19,393 nt of DNA, taken from positions 1 to 19,393 of the forward strand of contig CAZFQD010000025.1 of NCBI GenBank assembly GCA_964520885.1. The letters run 5' to 3'. The notes beneath the pieces were generated by a model, which saw only the letters and a program-made list of their open reading frames with translations, made no database searches and was not told where the DNA came from. This document shows positions 6,704 through 15,175 of this stretch, in pieces. The translations under genes were made by a program, and so were the position numbers. The first letter of the stretch is position 1, and each line of letters begins with the position of its first letter. This DNA is from CAZFQD01 sp964520885 (GTDB lineage Bacteria > Bacillota > Clostridia > Oscillospirales > SIG519).

Positions 6704-7705
6704 TTGTATATAGAACTAAAAACAGTAAAAAGATTCTTTTATACTATTTTAATAACTGTATTAATTGGTGTTAGTTTTGGACTTTTTTTGTTATATGGTC
6801 CTATAGAAAATTTTAGAACTTTTCTTGTAACCTCAGCTATGACAACCCTTAATCACAAATGGCTTGCAACTACTTTTTATGACAATGATATTATATATAA
6901 GATTTTAGATAATAATTCTACAACACAACCTAATTCAAAAACTAATGATGATGAAATTGATTTTGATAAAATTAATAATATCACTGATGAATTAGTAAAA
7001 AGGGATGGGAATGAACCTATAAAGGTTGTTAAAATTGTAAGGAATGGTTTTGTTGGGTTTATGACTATTGTTTATAATCCTACAAAAGTAAAATTAGGTG
7101 TAACCAATAATCTTTTTAAAGGTGGAGAACAGCCTGTTACAGTTGCAAAGAAAAATAATGCATTAGCACTTATCAATGCAAGTGGATTTATAGATATAGA
7201 TGGTCATGGAGATGGAGGAACACCTACTGGAATAGTTATACATAATAGCGAGGTTATTTATGATGTTAAAATGCCGCAAACTATTCACAACATCATTGGC
7301 TTTAATGATAAACATAAATTAATTTTAGGTAAATATACAAACGACCAAGCAAAAGAAAACAATATAGTTGATGGAGTTGAATTTGGTCCGTTTTTAATAG
7401 TAAATGGAGTTCCTTGCACAATAAAAGGTAATGGTGGTTGGGGGTTAGCCCCAAGAACTGCAATAGGTCAAAGAAATGACGGAATTGTTCTTTTCTTAAC
7501 AATTGATGGGAGACAGCCAGGTTATAGTATAGGTGCTTCAATGAAAGATGTGTTAAATTTAATGATAGAATATGGTGCCCATAATGCGGCGAATTTAGAT
7601 GGTGGATCTTCTTCAATTTTAGTTTATAAAGGCACAAGATTAAATACTCCCTCAAGCAAAGGTGGAGATAGGTCAATTCCAAATTGGTTTATGGTTACAC
7701 AATAG
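6704..7705 (+). CDS. Phosphodiester glycosidase (NAGPA) domain protein, membrane-anchored
   Basis: About 333 residues from TTG at 6704, chosen because GGGAG (6691-6695) lies eight bases upstream; an upstream in-frame TTG at 6656 has no such site and would put 16 odd residues before the basic start of the membrane anchor. Near the N-terminus (YIELKTVKRFF...) one hydrophobic segment of about 20 residues leads to an extracytoplasmic domain. The domain carries NAGPA-family motifs: NASGFID, HGDGGTPTGIVI, the APRTAIGQ segment, LTIDGRQPGYS and NLDGGSSS near the C-terminus. The family includes mammalian uncovering enzyme and bacterial cell-wall or exopolysaccharide phosphodiester glycosidases; the substrate here is unknown. 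nadE follows after 41 bases, probably in the same transcript, though the functions are not obviously linked. Confidence 0.87.
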   Translation: MYIELKTVKRFFYTILITVLIGVSFGLFLLYGPIENFRTFLVTSAMTTLNHKWLATTFYDNDIIYKILDNNSTTQPNSKTNDDEIDFDKINNITDELVKRDGNEPIKVVKIVRNGFVGFMTIVYNPTKVKLGVTNNLFKGGEQPVTVAKKNNALALINASGFIDIDGHGDGGTPTGIVIHNSEVIYDVKMPQTIHNIIGFNDKHKLILGKYTNDQAKENNIVDGVEFGPFLIVNGVPCTIKGNGGWGLAPRTAIGQRNDGIVLFLTIDGRQPGYSIGASMKDVLNLMIEYGAHNAANLDGGSSSILVYKGTRLNTPSSKGGDRSIPNWFMVTQ

Positions 7706-7746
7706 TAATATTTTCAATATAGAATAATATAAAAGGATGATAAATA

Positions 7747-9639
7747 ATGAAGGATGGATTTGTAAAAGTAAGTGCTTGTAGTCCAAAGTTACATTTAGCA
7801 AATTGCCAAGAAAATGCTAAAGAAATTATAACACTAATAAAACAATGCAATAAAATCAATTCAAAAGTAATTGTTTTCCCTGAGTTGTGCATTACCGGTT
7901 ACAGTTGTGGTGATTTGTTTTTACAGCATAGCTTATTAGATAATGCTTTAAAAGCTTTAAAAACAATAGTTGAATCAACAAAAAACGCTGATGCTATTAT
8001 TGTTGTATCCTTGCCACTTGAAATAAATAATAAATTATATATTTGTGCCGCAGTAATTAATAAAGGAATAATTTTAGGATTAATTCCAAAAACATTTATT
8101 CCTAATTATACTGAGTTTTATGAATTAAGACATTTTACTTCATCAAAACAAGCTGATTTTAATCAAATAACTCTTTTTGAAAACATCATTCCTTTTGGAA
8201 TAGATTTAATATTTTCTTGTGAAAATATTTTAGATTTAAAAATTGCTGTTGAAATATGTGAAGATTTATGGGTTCCAAACTCTCCGAGTATAAATTATTG
8301 CTTAGCCGGAGCAAATATAATTTGCAATCCTTCCGCAAGCAATGAAACATTGGGAAAAGCTAAATATCGTGAAGATTTAGTAAAAATTCAATCGGCAAAA
8401 TTAATTTGTGCTTATCTTTATTCAAGTAGTGGATATGGCGAGTCTTCAACTGATTTGGTTTATTCTGGTCAAAAATTAATTGCTGAAAATGGTGTAATTC
8501 AATCAAACAATAATCCGATTATTGAAAAACAGACTGAAATTTTGCATTCTGATATTGATTTACAATTATTAAATTATGAAAGAAGAAGAATTAATTGTTT
8601 TATACCTGAAGAAAATAGCAAATTTAGATATATAGGTTTTTTTTTAAATAAAATTGATTATATAATAAAAAGAAAATTCTCAAAATCTCCATTTGTTCCT
8701 TCAATTAAAGAAGATATTGAAAGCCGTTGTAATGAAATAACTTCATTACAATCATTAGGCTTGAAAAGAAGAATTGAACACATTAACCCTAAAAAATTAA
8801 TAATTGGCATTTCTGGGGGGCTTGATTCTACATTAGCATTACTTGTTTTAAAAAGAGCAGTTGACGAGTTAAAAAGACCAAGTAGTGATATTATTGCAAT
8901 TACAATGCCTTGTTTTGGAACAAGTGAGCGAACCTATAATAATGCTAAAAAATTAATTAAATGTATTGGAGCAGAGTTCAGAGAAATAAATATATCCAAT
9001 GATGTAAATAATCATTTTAAAACTATTAAGCACAGCGGCAAACACGATATTGCCTATGAAAATGCTCAAGCAAGAGAAAGAATGCAAGTACTAATGGATA
9101 TTGCTAATATGGATGATGGAATTGTTATTGGAACTCCTGATTTGTCTGAAATAGCATTAGGATTTTCAACCTATAATGGCGACCATATGTCTTCTTATGC
9201 TGTTAATTGTGGTGTTCCTAAAACTTTAATTAGATATTTAATTTTATATTTTGCACATAAAAGTGAACAGCATTTAAAAGAAGTATTGTTAAGTATTATT
9301 GATACACCTGTTAGCCCAGAACTTTTACCAACAAATAATGGCGAAATAGCTCAAAAAACCGAGGAAATAATAGGGGAGTATATACTACACGATTTTATAT
9401 TATTTTATTTCATAAGATATGGCTTTTCTAAAAATAAGATATTAAGACTATTAAAAATTGCCTTTACAAATGAATATGATGAAATTGTTTTAAAGAATAC
9501 TTTGGATATTTTTTACAGCAGGTTTTTTGCCAATCAGTTTAAGCGCTCTTGTATGCCCGATGGTCCTAAAATTGGCTCAGTTTCTCTTTCTCCAAGAGGA
9601 GATTTTAGAATGCCAAGTGATTGTAAAAATTATGAATGA
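7747..9639 (+). CDS. nadE: Glutamine-dependent NAD+ synthetase
   Basis: A 630-residue two-domain enzyme that amidates nicotinic acid adenine dinucleotide to NAD+ with ATP, taking ammonia from glutamine. The N-terminal nitrilase-fold glutaminase (about 1-280) has the catalytic triad E46 (PELCITGY), K115 (IPKTFIPN) and C171 (EICEDLW). The C-terminal synthetase (about 330-630) has the ATP pyrophosphatase P-loop SGGLDS at 356-361 and the NaAD-binding region PDLSEIALGF followed by YNGDHMSSYAVN. Length matches the long clostridial NadE type. AAAGGATGA lies upstream of the ATG. It ends with TGA, and a hairpin terminator follows at 9721-9750. Confidence 0.96.
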   Translation: MKDGFVKVSACSPKLHLANCQENAKEIITLIKQCNKINSKVIVFPELCITGYSCGDLFLQHSLLDNALKALKTIVESTKNADAIIVVSLPLEINNKLYICAAVINKGIILGLIPKTFIPNYTEFYELRHFTSSKQADFNQITLFENIIPFGIDLIFSCENILDLKIAVEICEDLWVPNSPSINYCLAGANIICNPSASNETLGKAKYREDLVKIQSAKLICAYLYSSSGYGESSTDLVYSGQKLIAENGVIQSNNNPIIEKQTEILHSDIDLQLLNYERRRINCFIPEENSKFRYIGFFLNKIDYIIKRKFSKSPFVPSIKEDIESRCNEITSLQSLGLKRRIEHINPKKLIIGISGGLDSTLALLVLKRAVDELKRPSSDIIAITMPCFGTSERTYNNAKKLIKCIGAEFREINISNDVNNHFKTIKHSGKHDIAYENAQARERMQVLMDIANMDDGIVIGTPDLSEIALGFSTYNGDHMSSYAVNCGVPKTLIRYLILYFAHKSEQHLKEVLLSIIDTPVSPELLPTNNGEIAQKTEEIIGEYILHDFILFYFIRYGFSKNKILRLLKIAFTNEYDEIVLKNTLDIFYSRFFANQFKRSCMPDGPKIGSVSLSPRGDFRMPSDCKNYE

Positions 9640-9720
9640 GGATAATTTTATGAAAAATAAAATTTTTATAACTATTATAAGCATCATAAATAAAAAAGTA
9701 ATAAATCTAACAATATAAAT

Positions 9721-9750
9721 AATAGGGACTGGTAAAAACCGGTCCCTATT
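9721..9750 (+). terminator. Hairpin after nadE, likely terminator
   Basis: AATAGGGACTGGT (9721-9733), loop AAAA, ACCGGTCCCTATT (9738-9750): a 13-pair stem with one U-G pair that forms only in plus-strand RNA. A T-rich but A-interrupted tract follows (ATTTATTATTATTTTTAT). Confidence 0.7.
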
Positions 9751-9778
9751 ATTTATTATTATTTTTATATAAAAATAA

Positions 9779-9813
9779 TTAATGAATAATGAAGAATTAA
9801 TAGTGAATAATGA
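9779..9813. repeat. Five degenerate tandem heptamers (WTAATGA-like)
   Basis: TTAATGA, ATAATGA, AGAATTA, ATAGTGA, ATAATGA follow with exact 7-base phasing between the two convergent terminators. The phasing and five-unit length mirror the heptamers after groEL, with a different unit. Confidence 0.55.
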
Positions 9814-9820
9814 AAAATAC

Positions 9821-9844
9821 AAAACTCAACTTTCGTTGAGTTTT
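9821..9844 (-). terminator. Terminator of the V-ATPase operon and tRNA-Gly
   Basis: On the minus strand AAAACTCAAC, a GAAA tetraloop and GTTGAGTTTT form a 10-bp stem whose 3' side ends in TTTT, followed by GTATTTTTC. It overlaps the encoded CCA end of the tRNA by one base, so tRNA maturation and termination are packed together. Confidence 0.8.
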
Positions 9845-9918
9845 GGAGCGGGAAACGGGATTCAAACCCGCGACATTCGCCTTGGGAAGGCGACGCTCTA
9901 TCGCTGAACTATTCCCGC
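9844..9918 (-). tRNA. tRNA-Gly (anticodon CCC)
   Basis: A 75-nt cloverleaf on the minus strand including encoded CCA (9844-9846). The acceptor GCGGGAA pairs with TTCCCGC; D stem GTTC/GAGC; anticodon stem TCGCC/GGCGA with loop TTCCCAA, giving anticodon CCC, which reads GGG; T stem GCGGG/CCCGT with loop TTTGAAT. Its 5' end is 8 bases after the stop of V-ATPase subunit D and no promoter with a good -35 was found in between, so it is probably cut from the 3' end of the operon mRNA by RNase P. Confidence 0.95.
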
Positions 9919-9926
9919 AACTATAT

Positions 9927-10538
9927 TTAAGAAGTTTTTTTGCGTTTTATTACTTTGAGTCTTGTAAATTCCTCTCTATCTTTTTCCTCTAATGCATCTG
10001 AAATATATTTAATTATGTTTTCATAATTAGGAATAATAATGTTTTTTAGTGCATTTGCTCTTTTTTGAGTTTTTTTAATGGCATCTGCTAAACGATAAAT
10101 TGTATTTTCAAGTTCTGCTAAATCAGCTAATAAATATTTTACCCTAACAAAGGAAATAAAAGCCTCATCTAAAAGGGAATTTGAAGATGCCAACCCATAA
10201 GGGATTGTAATTGGTGTTTTTTCAATAGACAATATTGGAATTTCAGCACTCATTACTGTTCGAAAGCGAATATCAAGAGAGTCCTCCTCGGCAACTGCCA
10301 AGGATAAATCACGAATAATACCCAAAGTCAAATTAGCCATTTGCAATAATTGATATGCTTTAGCAAATGTTTCGTTTATTTCTCGTTGAATCCCTCTTGC
10401 CTTATCCAAATGGCTCATAAATTCTCTGACTAAGATATTTCGTTTTTTATCCATAAGTTCATAACCCATTTTAGCAAGACTAAATGAGCGTTTTGAAGCT
10501 ATTAAATTACCTTTTGTTGGAAATATGGTAGTTTCCAT
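9927..10538 (-). CDS. ntpD: V/A-type ATP synthase subunit D (central stalk)
   Basis: A 203-residue subunit of the rotor shaft that turns inside the A3B3 head. The N-terminal start FPTKGNLIASKRSFSLAKMGYELMDKKR is typical of the V-type D family, and both ends are long coiled-coil helices (about 12-70 and 130-180), with LENTIYRLADAIKKTQKRANAL matching the conserved C-terminal helix. The ATG overlaps the TAA stop of subunit B by one base (TAATG), with GGGAG seven bases upstream, so translation is coupled to B. It is the last protein gene of the operon and is followed directly by tRNA-Gly. Confidence 0.95.
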   Translation of the reverse strand: METTIFPTKGNLIASKRSFSLAKMGYELMDKKRNILVREFMSHLDKARGIQREINETFAKAYQLLQMANLTLGIIRDLSLAVAEEDSLDIRFRTVMSAEIPILSIEKTPITIPYGLASSNSLLDEAFISFVRVKYLLADLAELENTIYRLADAIKKTQKRANALKNIIIPNYENIIKYISDALEEKDREEFTRLKVIKRKKTS

Positions 10539-11938
10539 TAAAGAACACTCCCTACGGTTTCTTTTTCGGGTTTATAAAATTTATCCAATAATTTTTGGTC
10601 AATTCTATCCAATTCATCTTTTGGAAGCAACGAAACTAATTTCCAACCCAAATCAAGAGTCTGTTCAATATTTCTGTTTTCATATGCACCTTGCATTAGA
10701 AATTCTTCTTCAAATCGTTTTCCAAATTTAATATATATTTTATCAATTGAGGATAATTCTTCTTCGCCAATAACCGAAGCCAATGCTCTTGCATCTTGAA
10801 CCTTTGCATAACAGGAGATTAATTGATTGGCAATAGCAGGATGGTCATATCTCGTATAATTTTCACCTATTCCATCTTTCATAAGTCGAGAAAGGGAAGA
10901 AAGTACTGAAACAGAAGGGTAAATGTTTTTTTGTTCCAAACTTCTGTCTAAAACAACTTGTCCTTCAGTAATATATCCGGTTAAATCGGGAATTGGATGA
11001 GTAATATCGTCATTTGGCATTGATAAAATAGGAATTTGGGTTACAGAACCTATTTTACCTCTAATCATTCCGGCTCTTTCATAAATTGAAGAAAGGTCTG
11101 AGTATAAATAACCGGGGTAACCTTTTCTTCCGGGAATTTCGCCTTTGGATGAGGATAATTCTCTCAGTGCTTCGGCATAAGCAGTCATATCGGTTAAAAT
11201 AACAAGAATATGCATTCCGCATTCGTAAGCTAAATATTCCGCCGCTGTTAAAGCACAGCGAGGAGTTAAAATTCTTTCAATGATAGGGTCATTTGACATA
11301 TTCAAAAACATTACAACTCTTTGCAAAACTCCGGTTTCCTCAAAACTTCTTCTGAAATAATCAGCAACATCGTTTTTAACTCCCATTGCAACAAAAACAA
11401 CAGCAAAGTCAGCATTTTCATCAGATGATAATTTAGCTTGTCTAACAATTTGGACTGCAAGCTGATTGTGGGACATACCGCTACCGGAAAATATCGGCAA
11501 TTTTTGCCCTCTAATTAAAGTAGCCAATCCGTCAATGGAGGAAACTCCTGTTTGAATAAAATTCCTTGGATACTCTCTTGAAACAGGATTAATCGGATTA
11601 CCGTTAATATCAGCCTTTGTAACAGGGAATATTTCTCCCAAGCCATCAATTGGCCTTCCAGAACCATCAAAAACTCTTCCCAAAAGTTCTTTTGATAAAG
11701 GCATTTCAAGAGGACGACCTTTAAATAATGTGCTGTTATTACTGAGAGATAAGCCTGAAGTTCCTTCAAATACTTGAACAACTGCTCTATCTTCCGAAAC
11801 TTCAATTATTCTCCCGTACTTTTTTTCGCCATTATCCATTTTAATTTCCGCCAATTCCTCATATGCTGCACCTTTAACACCTTGAATAACGATGAGGGGA
11901 CCGCTAATACTATTTAAGCCTAAATATTCAACACTCAT
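10538..11938 (-). CDS. ntpB: V/A-type ATP synthase subunit B (non-catalytic)
   Basis: A 466-residue non-catalytic subunit alternating with subunit A in the hexameric head. It has the N-terminal beta-barrel (about 1-75), a nucleotide-fold core in which the P-loop is degenerate (SGSGMSHNQL at 151-160, lacking GKT), and a C-terminal helical bundle. Typical B-subunit stretches are RVFDGSGRPIDG (88-99), LTDMTAYAEALRE and PILSMPNDDITHPIPDLTGYITEGQ. AAAGGGG lies seven bases before the ATG. It is 19 bases downstream of subunit A and overlaps subunit D by one base. Confidence 0.97.
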   Translation of the reverse strand: MSVEYLGLNSISGPLIVIQGVKGAAYEELAEIKMDNGEKKYGRIIEVSEDRAVVQVFEGTSGLSLSNNSTLFKGRPLEMPLSKELLGRVFDGSGRPIDGLGEIFPVTKADINGNPINPVSREYPRNFIQTGVSSIDGLATLIRGQKLPIFSGSGMSHNQLAVQIVRQAKLSSDENADFAVVFVAMGVKNDVADYFRRSFEETGVLQRVVMFLNMSNDPIIERILTPRCALTAAEYLAYECGMHILVILTDMTAYAEALRELSSSKGEIPGRKGYPGYLYSDLSSIYERAGMIRGKIGSVTQIPILSMPNDDITHPIPDLTGYITEGQVVLDRSLEQKNIYPSVSVLSSLSRLMKDGIGENYTRYDHPAIANQLISCYAKVQDARALASVIGEEELSSIDKIYIKFGKRFEEEFLMQGAYENRNIEQTLDLGWKLVSLLPKDELDRIDQKLLDKFYKPEKETVGSVL

Positions 11939-11957
11939 TATTTTTCCCCTTTCTTGG

Positions 11958-13742
11958 TTAAACTTTATTGGAAACTTTAATATTTTCTATTTGTTCATTA
12001 ATTTCAATCTTGTACTGCTCAAATTTTTCTAAATTATCATTTGGTATATCAAATTTCATTTTTACCAATTTTTCAAACAGACCGATTTCCTTAACTTGAG
12101 ATATGGGGACAGATGAAACAATGAGTTTTTTTACTGTTTCATATAAATAAAGAATTATTTCCATCATTTTAAGTTGTTTTTGAAGCGGAACATAGGTATC
12201 TGTTTCATGATAGGCATTTTGTTGTAAAAAGCCTAAACGAATTACCCTTGAAATTTCAATAATCAACTTTTGTTCATCCGGCAAAACATCGGAACCTATT
12301 AACTTAACAATTTCCATAAGTTTGTTTTCTTCATTAAGCAGTTGTATTATTTGTCCACGGAACTTTAAAAAATTATCGCCAACATTATCAGAATAATATT
12401 TTGATAAATCATCTATATATTCAGTGTAACTTGTGGTCCAATTAATAGCAGGATAATGTCTTGCATAGGCAAGTTGTTTATCTAATGCCCAAAAGCAACG
12501 AATAAATCGCTTTGTGTTTTGGGTAACCGGCTCGGAAAAATCTCCGCCTTGAGGAGATACGGCACCAATAATTGTTACAGAGCCTTGTGTCCCATTTAAA
12601 TTAATCATATAACCGGCTCTCTCATAAAATTGAGAAAGGCGAGAGGGTAGATAAGCGGGAAAACCTTCTTCGGCGGGCATTTCTTCAAGTCTTCCTGAAA
12701 TTTCACGAAGTGCTTCAGCCCATCTTGAAGTTGAGTCTGCCATTAGAGCAACATGATAACCCATATCACGATAATATTCAGCAATGGTAATACCTGTATA
12801 AATTGATGCTTCCCGTGCCGCAACAGGCATATTTGAGGTATTTGCTATTAAAATAGTTCGGTCGGTTAAATGCTTTCCGGATTTAGGGTCAATAAGTTCG
12901 GCAAATTCCTCTAAAACTTGTGTCATCTCATTTCCTCGTTCGCCGCAACCAACATAAACAATAATGTCGGCATCACACCATTTGGCAAGTTGATGCTGTG
13001 TCATTGTTTTTCCTGTCCCAAATCCGCCGGGTATAGCGGCCGCTCCGCCTTTTGCAATAGGGAAGAGGGAATCAATTACTCTTTGACCGGTAATTAGTGG
13101 TCTATCAATAGGTATTCTTTTTTTTGACGGTCTTTCTATTCTGATAGGCCAAACTTGACATAATGTTAATTTATGTATAGTACCTTTTTTATCCTTAATA
13201 GTTATTATTTCGTCATCTACTTTATAATGCCCATTGGAGGAAACAGAAATTACTTCACCGGAAAGTTTAGGTGATATCATACATTTATGAGTGATAATAG
13301 AGTTTTCGGGACAAGTAGCATATATATCTCCACCATTTACATTATCACCAACAGAAACGGTAACAGTAACATCCCAGAGTTTGTTTTGGTCAAGTGGAGG
13401 AACTTGGGCACCTCTTTTTACAAAGGCTCCAAAAAGTTTTTCTATGTCTTTTAAAGGTCTTTGAATTCCGTCATATGTATTGGAAATAATACCGGGGCCC
13501 AACTTAACAGACATAGGACGACCTGTGGAAACAATAGGTTCAGAAGGACGCATACCTGTGGTAACTTCATAAACTTGAATAATTGCAACATCATTATTAA
13601 TGCCAATAACTTCTCCGACAAGATGTTCGTTTCCAACATAAACCATCTCTTGCATAGTAAGTGTCCGAGCATTCTTTACAGTTACAACAGGACCATTGAT
13701 ATTATAAATTTTTAAGCCGTTTTCTTGCATTTGTAAAACCAT
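11958..13742 (-). CDS. ntpA: V/A-type ATP synthase subunit A (catalytic)
   Basis: A 594-residue catalytic subunit that hydrolyses or synthesises ATP in the head. Features in order: beta-barrel (about 10-80), the bulge or non-homologous region typical of V/A-type A subunits (about 110-200), Walker A GGFGTGKT at 239-246, the GERGNEM motif with catalytic Glu at 268, the Walker B region VALMADSTSRWAEALRE, and a C-terminal helical domain. It starts at the first ATG, with AGG five bases upstream within AGGAAGGA; a second in-frame ATG four codons later is possible. A 58-base gap separates it from subunit E, the largest in the operon; no clear internal promoter was found there. Confidence 0.97.
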   Translation of the reverse strand: MVLQMQENGLKIYNINGPVVTVKNARTLTMQEMVYVGNEHLVGEVIGINNDVAIIQVYEVTTGMRPSEPIVSTGRPMSVKLGPGIISNTYDGIQRPLKDIEKLFGAFVKRGAQVPPLDQNKLWDVTVTVSVGDNVNGGDIYATCPENSIITHKCMISPKLSGEVISVSSNGHYKVDDEIITIKDKKGTIHKLTLCQVWPIRIERPSKKRIPIDRPLITGQRVIDSLFPIAKGGAAAIPGGFGTGKTMTQHQLAKWCDADIIVYVGCGERGNEMTQVLEEFAELIDPKSGKHLTDRTILIANTSNMPVAAREASIYTGITIAEYYRDMGYHVALMADSTSRWAEALREISGRLEEMPAEEGFPAYLPSRLSQFYERAGYMINLNGTQGSVTIIGAVSPQGGDFSEPVTQNTKRFIRCFWALDKQLAYARHYPAINWTTSYTEYIDDLSKYYSDNVGDNFLKFRGQIIQLLNEENKLMEIVKLIGSDVLPDEQKLIIEISRVIRLGFLQQNAYHETDTYVPLQKQLKMMEIILYLYETVKKLIVSSVPISQVKEIGLFEKLVKMKFDIPNDNLEKFEQYKIEINEQIENIKVSNKV

Positions 13743-13800
13743 TCCTTCCTAAAAAAAAAACGAAATTGAATAAATATGCAATCTCTTTAATGCCACTAAA

Positions 13801-14388
13801 TTATATTATAACTAATTCCGATATTTCATTAAAGTATTCTCTTGATAATATTAATTTTTCATCAAGTGATTCATCAAACTTTAATGCTTTATCATTGCAC
13901 AGTAATATGTAACCACCAATTAGAATGTTTTCATTTACATTAATAACTGCATTTAAATTTAAAATATTGCAAATCCCTTCAAAAAAAAGCTTATCTTTTT
14001 CGCAAACTAAAATTTCTAATGAATTATTATTGATTTCGGAAGTATTTTTTTTCAAAGAAATAATTAAATAATCTTTATACTCATTTGATTTAGTGAAACT
14101 AATAAGTTTATCTTTTAATTTTAGGAAAACCATTGAAGTAAGTTGCTCTCTTTTTGCCAAAAGTTCATTTCTGATTTCAAGGGACTTTTTAGATAAATCT
14201 CTGCTGAAATTGTTTTTAATATCTGAAATTTGTTGTTTAATATCTGTAAAAATATTATTCAAAATTTCTTCTTCAGCTTTTTTAATTCTATTGGATTTTT
14301 CTTTTTCATTCTCCAATAGCATTTTTTGATTTTGTTCCTTTGCATCTTCAATTATTGTATCGGTAAATTTTTTCATTTTTTCGTCCAA
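13801..14388 (-). CDS. ntpE: V/A-type ATP synthase subunit E (peripheral stalk)
   Basis: About 195 residues from a TTG at 14386-14388. An in-frame GTG three codons upstream is too close to the Shine-Dalgarno GAGGTGG, whereas this TTG sits five bases after it. The N-terminal half (to about residue 105) is a Lys/Glu-rich coiled coil (DAKEQNQKMLLENEKEKSNRI pattern) and the C-terminal half is a globular domain that docks on the head, as in E/NtpE subunits. Sequence conservation in this family is low, so the call depends on size, coiled-coil layout and position between subunits F and A. The Shine-Dalgarno overlaps the TGA stop of subunit F. Confidence 0.88.
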   Translation of the reverse strand: MDEKMKKFTDTIIEDAKEQNQKMLLENEKEKSNRIKKAEEEILNNIFTDIKQQISDIKNNFSRDLSKKSLEIRNELLAKREQLTSMVFLKLKDKLISFTKSNEYKDYLIISLKKNTSEINNNSLEILVCEKDKLFFEGICNILNLNAVINVNENILIGGYILLCNDKALKFDESLDEKLILSREYFNEISELVII

Positions 14389-14398
14389 AACAACCACC

Positions 14399-14707
14399 TC
14401 AAATCTTTACTCCAATTGCTTCTCTTACATATTTAGCGATAGAATCTTCAGACCTACCTTTACCGTGTCGGTCTGGAATTTCTAATATTAGAGGAACGGA
14501 GCGATGTATCTTGATATCATAAACCATTTCATTGCATAAATTAACAAGTTTTTCAGTTATTAAAATAACAGCAATATCTTTTTTAGTCAACACATCATCA
14601 AGGGCTTTTTTTACTTCATCAAAGGTGTGAACAACAACACCATCAATTCCAGCAAGTCTAAGCCCCATTTGAGTGTCAATATTATCACTTATTAAATAAA
14701 AACGCAT
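14399..14707 (-). CDS. ntpG: V/A-type ATP synthase subunit F (central rotor)
   Basis: A 102-residue Rossmann-like rotor subunit that binds subunit D. The start MRFYLISDNIDTQMGLRLAGI is the family pattern of alternating strand and helix with a conserved GxRLAGI, and IAVILITEKL at about 45-55 is the second characteristic strand. The C-terminal segment (DSIAKYVREAIG) is the helix that inserts beside subunit D. AGGTG lies eight bases before ATG. In Enterococcus nomenclature this subunit is NtpG. Confidence 0.93.
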   Translation of the reverse strand: MRFYLISDNIDTQMGLRLAGIDGVVVHTFDEVKKALDDVLTKKDIAVILITEKLVNLCNEMVYDIKIHRSVPLILEIPDRHGKGRSEDSIAKYVREAIGVKI

Positions 14708-14724
14708 TTTATCAGCACCTACTA

Positions 14725-15147
14725 TTATAATTTATTAAGAATAAGTATAGAAACAATTAAAGCAAATACTGGAATGCCTTCTCCAAGAACAACAAAAACA
14801 ATAACTTTACCAAATAACTTTGGATTTTCAGAAGTAGCTCCAGCGGCAGCAGAAGCGGCTGAAGCAATAGCAAAACCTGCGGCAAGTGTAGCAACTGCCA
14901 TAACAACTGCGGCACTAATAAATCCTAAACCTGTTGCTAAATCGCCATATTTAGCAACGGTAGTAGTTGCTTCGGCTGCAGATACAGTGAAAGGAAATGC
15001 AATAATAATTAGACAAATAGCAAAAAAGGAAATTAAATTAATTGAAAGTGAACGAAGCCCCTTTTTCGAACTATACTTTTTTGATTTTGCAACCACAAAT
15101 GGGTAAAGAATAAGACCAACTAAAATAATCATTGCAACATAAAACAT
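14725..15147 (-). CDS. ntpK: V/A-type ATP synthase subunit K/c (membrane rotor proteolipid), N-terminally extended form
   Basis: 140 residues from ATG at 15145-15147, chosen because GGAGG lies seven bases upstream; a longer open frame would overlap the end of subunit I. Four hydrophobic segments: about 1-20, 33-56, 72-102 and 111-137. The last two form a real c-type hairpin: Gly/Ala-rich helix LGFISAAVVMAVATLAAGFA, polar loop SENPKLFGK, and an ion-carrying helix with E123 in LGEGIP. The first two lack a carboxylate and Gly/Ala packing, and the second ends in VSAAEA, like a signal-peptide end. So each subunit offers one ion site, unlike a classical duplicated NtpK of about 156 residues. I recall similar extended forms in other Clostridia. 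No Gln in the outer helix and no Ser/Thr after the Glu, so a sodium signature is not evident. Confidence 0.88.
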   Translation of the reverse strand: MFYVAMIILVGLILYPFVVAKSKKYSSKKGLRSLSINLISFFAICLIIIAFPFTVSAAEATTTVAKYGDLATGLGFISAAVVMAVATLAAGFAIASAASAAAGATSENPKLFGKVIVFVVLGEGIPVFALIVSILILNKL

Positions 15148-15175
15148 TTTAATACCTCCAAATTTTTTTATATAA

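Noticed and set aside
9650..9718. A 22-codon ORF after nadE (MKNKIFITIISIINKKVINL..., with GAGGA upstream)
   Set aside because: It has a passable Shine-Dalgarno but is very short, built of AT-rich codons and without any comparison to support it; coding status cannot be judged.
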